From Candidatus Gastranaerophilales bacterium (GTDB taxonomy: Bacteria > Cyanobacteriota > Vampirovibrionia > Gastranaerophilales > Gastranaerophilaceae), in contig CANQLK010000062.1 in assembly GCA_947624665.1 (NCBI GenBank), forward strand, positions 1 to 9,610: 9,610 bases of DNA. Direction: 5' to 3'. The position numbers and the translations under genes are program-made. Below, in pieces: positions 6,298 through 9,610 of the stretch (the stretch's first letter is position 1; every line of letters begins with the position of its first letter). The notes beneath the pieces are model-generated. The model did not search any database, was not told the DNA's origin, and saw nothing but the letters and a program-made list of their open reading frames with translations.

Positions 6298-6303
6298 TAT
6301 AAT
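6298..6303 (+). promoter_or_regulatory. Consensus -10 box, candidate nifJ promoter
   Basis: TATAAT at 6298-6303 is a perfect -10 hexamer, but the matching -35 position (CTGTTT, 6275-6280) is poor and overlaps the terminator stem. It would give a nifJ leader of about 95 bases. A second possibility is TTGTAA (6322-6327) with TAAATT (6345-6350) at 17-base spacing. Confidence 0.35.
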
Positions 6304-6391
6304 AGGAAGTTAAAATATTGTTTGTAATTTAGGCATATTTGGGTTAAATTTTTAATATAAAGAAATTAAAATAATGCAGAACTAGGAGAGC

Positions 6392-6409
6392 ATGGAGGTC
6401 ATAGAATGA
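6392..6409 (+). other. Five-codon upstream reading frame overlapping the nifJ start
   Basis: ATG at 6392 opens a frame MEVIE that stops at TGA 6407-6409, overlapping the nifJ ATG at 6406 as ATGA. It has its own AGGAG at 6384-6388, three bases upstream. The nifJ ribosome-binding site lies inside this mini frame. Ribosomes that translate it would finish exactly on the nifJ start, as in translational coupling. The arrangement may be chance. Confidence 0.3.
6394..6398 (+). promoter_or_regulatory. Ribosome-binding site of nifJ
   Basis: GGAGG at 6394-6398 lies 7 bases before the ATG at 6406 and sets the start MTKKTITVDGN, the typical N-terminus of the enzyme. A second purine-rich site, AGGAG, stands 10 bases further upstream. 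Confidence 0.8.
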
Positions 6410-9400
6410 CAAAGAAAACAATTACGGTTGACGGGAACTACGCTGCCGCACATATTGCGTATGCATTAAGCGAAGTATCCGCAATCTACCCCATCACACC
6501 TTCTTCAACAATGGGAGAATGGGTTGATGAATGGGCATCACAACACAAAAAAAACATCTGGGGAAAAGAAGTAAGAGTTGCAGAAATGCAATCTGAAGCA
6601 GGTGCAGCAGGTGCCGTACACGGTTCACTTGCAGCAGGTGCTTTAACTTCAACCTATACAGCATCACAAGGATTATTGTTAATGATTCCTGTTATGCACA
6701 AAGCGGCAGGAGAAATGCTGCCTCACGTAATTCACGTATCGGCAAGAGCTTTAGCTGCTCAATCATTAGCTATCTTCGGCGACCATACAGACGTTATGGG
6801 CTGTCGTAACACAGGTTATGCTATGTTAGCGGCAAACTCAGTTCAGGAAGAAATGGATTTGGCTTTAGTTGCTCATTTGGCAACATATAAAGCAAAAGTT
6901 CCTTTCCTTCAGTTCTTTGACGGGTTCAGAACTTCTCATGAAATTCATAAAATTGAAGAAATTTCTTATGAAGATATTGCTAAATTAGTTGAACCTAAAT
7001 ACATAGAAGAATTCAGACAAAGAGCATTAAGACCGGAAGCACCTGTTTGTAAAGTCGGAGCACAAAATACCGATGTATACTTCCAAGGCCGTGAAACGGT
7101 TAACAAATACTATAATGCAGTTCCGGATATTGTACAGGAATATATGGACAAAGTAGCAGCAGTAACGGGAAGACAATATCATCCGTTTGATTATGTCGGA
7201 GCTCCCGATGCTACGGATGTTATCGTTGCTATAGGTTCAGGCTGTGAAACCATTGAAGAAACAATCGAATACTTGAACGCAAAAAGAGGTAAGAAATACG
7301 GTCTTGTTAAAGTAAGACTGTACAGACCTTTTGATGTTAAACGCTTTAATGCTGTACTTCCTAAGACGGTTAAACGTATAAGCGTTCTTGACAGAACAAA
7401 AGAACCCGGCTCAATCGGTGAACCCTTATATTTGGATGTTGTTGCAGCATTAGAAAATAAAGATATCAGAGTAATCGGCGGAAGATACGGTTTATCTTCA
7501 AAAGAATTTACTCCTTCAATGGTATTTGCTATATACAAACATGCGGAAAATAACGGCTTTCACGGATTTACGGTTGGTATTGAAGATGATGTTACAAATA
7601 AGAGCTTAAAAATTGAAGAACATATTGTAACCGAACCTGAAGGCACTACAAACTGTATGTTCTGGGGCTTGGGTTCAGATGGTACCGTTGGTGCTAACAA
7701 AAACTCTATTAAAATTATCGGTCAGTATACAAACAAAGATGCACAAGCATACTTTGCTTATGACTCTAAAAAATCATTCGGCGTTACCGTTTCTCACTTA
7801 AGATTTGGTGACAAACCGATTAAATCAACATATTTAATTACGGCACCTGACTTTGTTTCTTGTTCTGCTCATTCATATATTGGCAGATATGATATGTTAA
7901 AAGGTATAAAAGAAGGTGCAACTTTCTTACTTAACAGCCCTTATACAAAGGAAGAAGCATTCTCTCACTTAACAAGAGATATGCAAAAGACAATTATTGA
8001 TAAGAAAGTTAAGTTCTACAACGTAGATGCCGAAAAACTTATCAAAGAACAACCCGGCTTAAGAGGCAAGGGCGCTAACACGGTTATGATGGTTGCTTAC
8101 TTCAAAGTTTCAGGCATTATTCCGTTTGAACAAGCTCTTGAAGGTATGAGAGAAATGACAATCAAAACCTTTAAGAAAAAAGGCGACGATGTTGTAAATA
8201 TGAACTTGGCATTAATTGATGCAGCAGTCAACGCAACAGAAGAAGTTGTTATTCCTTCATCTTTAGACGGTGTATGCGCAGCAGATGACGTTAAGATGAT
8301 TCCTGATAATGCTGATGAATTTGCTAAGAAAATCATTGAACCTTCAATGAGACAAAAAGGTGATGATATACCTGTTTCGGCAATGAGTCCCGACGGTGTT
8401 ATCCCGACAGGAACAGCTCGTTTGGAAAAACGTGGTATCGCACCGAGAGTTCCGAAATGGATTAGTGAAAATTGTTTACAATGCGGAGTTTGTGCTTCCG
8501 CATGTCCGCATGCAGCAATAAGAACTAAATTAGTTGAAGCTGACAAATTGGCAAGCGCTCCTGATACATTCAAGACAATTGATGCAAAACCTGCAGCTAA
8601 CGGCGAGAAGTTTAAAGTTCAGGTTTATTGTATGGATTGTACGGGCTGCGGAGTATGCTTAGACCAATGTCCTACAATGAAAATGCCTAAAGAAAAACAA
8701 GCTTTAACTTGGTCGACTATTGAAAATGAAGTTGATGCTTGCGAATTAGTAAACGAAAAATTCTTTGACGAACTTCCTGATAATGTTCTTGGGAGAAATA
8801 CAACCAAGACAATAAAGGGAGCAATGTTAAGAACTCCGTTATTTGAATTCTCGGGAGCCTGTGCAGGCTGTGGTGAAACACCTTATGTTAAATTGGTTTC
8901 TCAATTATTCGGTGAAAATGCGATTGTAGCCAATGCAACAGGATGTTCTTCCATATATTCAGGTACATTCCCGACTATTCCATATACAAAGAATAAAGCA
9001 GGACGAGGGCCGGCATGGGCAAATTCATTATTTGAAGATAATGCCGAATTCGGCTTTGGTATGAGACTTGCAGTTGACCAAAACAGAGATACTTTAAAAA
9101 CTTATGTTGAAAAAGTTCTTGAAAATGAAAAGACACCTGCTGATTTAAAAGAAGCTCTGCAAAATGCACTGGCACATTTTGATAATTCAAAGACAGAAGA
9201 AGCAGTAGAAGCACAAAATAAAGCAAAAGAACTTCTTGCAAAATATGCTGATGCTCCTTGCAATGATTTAGCGAAGGTAAGAGAATTGCAAGATTACTTT
9301 ACCGATAAATCAATATGGATAATAGGCGGAGACGGATGGGCAAATGATATCGGATACGGCGGTATCGACCACGTTCTTGCTCAAAATAAAAATGTTAATG

Positions 9401-9610
9401 TACTTGTATTAGATACCGAAGTATATTCAAATACGGGAGGTCAGGCTTCCAAGTCAACTCCTACGGGTGCTGTTGCTAAGTTTGCTACAGGCGGTAAGAG
9501 AACTTATAAGAAGAACATGGGCTTAATGAGCATGTCATACGGATATGTTTATGTAGCATCAGTTGCTCTCGGTGCTGACAGAATGCAGACATTAAAAGCA
9601 TTTCAAGAAG
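6406..9610 (+). CDS. nifJ: Pyruvate:ferredoxin (flavodoxin) oxidoreductase, 3' end beyond window
   Basis: This enzyme oxidatively decarboxylates pyruvate with CoA to acetyl-CoA and CO2, passing electrons to ferredoxin or flavodoxin; it is a central, oxygen-sensitive enzyme of anaerobes. The frame is open without a break for 1068 codons to the window edge, about 90% of the usual 1170-1200. Visible landmarks: YPITPSS (28-34) with T31, E64 and R114 of the pyruvate/TPP site; first ferredoxin-type cluster C690, C693, C696, C700; second cluster C745, C748, C751, C755; proximal-cluster ligands C819, C822 and C847; TPP motif GDGWANDIG (975-983) and SNTGGQ (1008-1013). The fourth proximal-cluster cysteine lies past the edge. 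C742, just before the second cluster motif, is an additional cysteine. The numbering closely follows the single-chain homodimeric Desulfovibrio africanus enzyme. It has a strong ribosome-binding site and an overlapping mini reading frame. Although the symbol derives from nitrogen fixation, no nif gene is nearby and a fermentative role is more likely. Confidence 0.97.
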   Translation, partial: MTKKTITVDGNYAAAHIAYALSEVSAIYPITPSSTMGEWVDEWASQHKKNIWGKEVRVAEMQSEAGAAGAVHGSLAAGALTSTYTASQGLLLMIPVMHKAAGEMLPHVIHVSARALAAQSLAIFGDHTDVMGCRNTGYAMLAANSVQEEMDLALVAHLATYKAKVPFLQFFDGFRTSHEIHKIEEISYEDIAKLVEPKYIEEFRQRALRPEAPVCKVGAQNTDVYFQGRETVNKYYNAVPDIVQEYMDKVAAVTGRQYHPFDYVGAPDATDVIVAIGSGCETIEETIEYLNAKRGKKYGLVKVRLYRPFDVKRFNAVLPKTVKRISVLDRTKEPGSIGEPLYLDVVAALENKDIRVIGGRYGLSSKEFTPSMVFAIYKHAENNGFHGFTVGIEDDVTNKSLKIEEHIVTEPEGTTNCMFWGLGSDGTVGANKNSIKIIGQYTNKDAQAYFAYDSKKSFGVTVSHLRFGDKPIKSTYLITAPDFVSCSAHSYIGRYDMLKGIKEGATFLLNSPYTKEEAFSHLTRDMQKTIIDKKVKFYNVDAEKLIKEQPGLRGKGANTVMMVAYFKVSGIIPFEQALEGMREMTIKTFKKKGDDVVNMNLALIDAAVNATEEVVIPSSLDGVCAADDVKMIPDNADEFAKKIIEPSMRQKGDDIPVSAMSPDGVIPTGTARLEKRGIAPRVPKWISENCLQCGVCASACPHAAIRTKLVEADKLASAPDTFKTIDAKPAANGEKFKVQVYCMDCTGCGVCLDQCPTMKMPKEKQALTWSTIENEVDACELVNEKFFDELPDNVLGRNTTKTIKGAMLRTPLFEFSGACAGCGETPYVKLVSQLFGENAIVANATGCSSIYSGTFPTIPYTKNKAGRGPAWANSLFEDNAEFGFGMRLAVDQNRDTLKTYVEKVLENEKTPADLKEALQNALAHFDNSKTEEAVEAQNKAKELLAKYADAPCNDLAKVRELQDYFTDKSIWIIGGDGWANDIGYGGIDHVLAQNKNVNVLVLDTEVYSNTGGQASKSTPTGAVAKFATGGKRTYKKNMGLMSMSYGYVYVASVALGADRMQTLKAFQE

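Noticed and set aside
6225..6405. Small RNA or riboswitch in the 181-base gap before nifJ
   Set aside because: Apart from the terminator hairpin, promoter-like boxes and the mini reading frame, the sequence is AT-rich with no extended stem structure that I can see.
7191..8573. Long open frames on the minus strand inside nifJ (7191-7538, 8097-8573)
   Set aside because: They lie wholly within a continuous, motif-rich nifJ frame, have low-complexity Ser/Leu/Ile-rich products and no ribosome-binding context; they are antisense by-products of codon use.
6406..9610. Possible frameshift or pseudogene status of nifJ
   Set aside because: Reading from the ATG at 6406, the frame stays open and in register with known motifs to the last base; the missing end is only the window edge.
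1..9610. Mobile elements, CRISPR arrays, tRNA or rRNA genes, phage or defence genes
   Set aside because: I saw no regularly spaced repeats, transposase or integrase motifs, cloverleaf structures or defence-type domains anywhere; the window is ordinary metabolic chromosome.

Overview
This is an AT-rich window (roughly one third G+C by eye) of ordinary bacterial chromosome with short intergenic gaps and no sign of mobile DNA. The metabolic content points to an anaerobe or fermenter: a large homodimeric pyruvate:ferredoxin oxidoreductase with its [4Fe-4S] cysteines, and a stand-alone YhcH-type sugar-anomerase gene of the kind linked to sialic-acid use. The mix of fused RibBA, NifJ-type PFOR and low G+C would fit a gut-associated Gastranaerophilales/Melainabacteria-like organism or a Clostridia-like one. 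That assignment is inference only; no rRNA or marker gene is present to fix it.

Layout: positions 1-53 hold the probable last codons of an upstream gene, followed closely by a six-repeat TPR protein (62-715, +). A convergent hairpin terminator separates it from a minus-strand pair, folK (1960-2466) followed by an HI0933/YhiN-family flavoprotein (780-1982), which overlap by 23 bases. A 131-base divergent promoter region (2467-2597) separates folK from a plus-strand riboflavin unit: ribE (2598-3239), ribBA (3241-4455) and a tandem GNAT acetyltransferase (4465-5448). A small minus-strand gene for a 67-residue unknown protein (5445-5648) meets the GNAT gene tail to tail with overlapping stop codons. 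Next come yhcH (5781-6224), a hairpin terminator, and nifJ (6406 to the window end), which is cut off after 1068 codons.

How the genes relate: folK (pterin to folate) and ribE/ribBA (riboflavin) diverge from one control region. Both pathways start from GTP, and the partner of folK is itself a flavoprotein, so the centre of the window reads as a cofactor-synthesis neighbourhood. RibBA makes both riboflavin precursors (from ribulose 5-phosphate and from GTP) and RibE catalyses the last step; ribD and ribH are not here and must lie elsewhere if the pathway is complete. NifJ is an independent central-metabolism gene with its own leader.

I found no convincing new multi-gene system. The points most worth a second look are small: a five-codon upstream reading frame with its own ribosome-binding site that ends inside the nifJ start codon, the unknown 67-residue protein whose stop overlaps the stop of the GNAT gene, an apparent terminator hairpin inside the GNAT coding sequence, and an uncharacterised flavoprotein translationally nested with folK.
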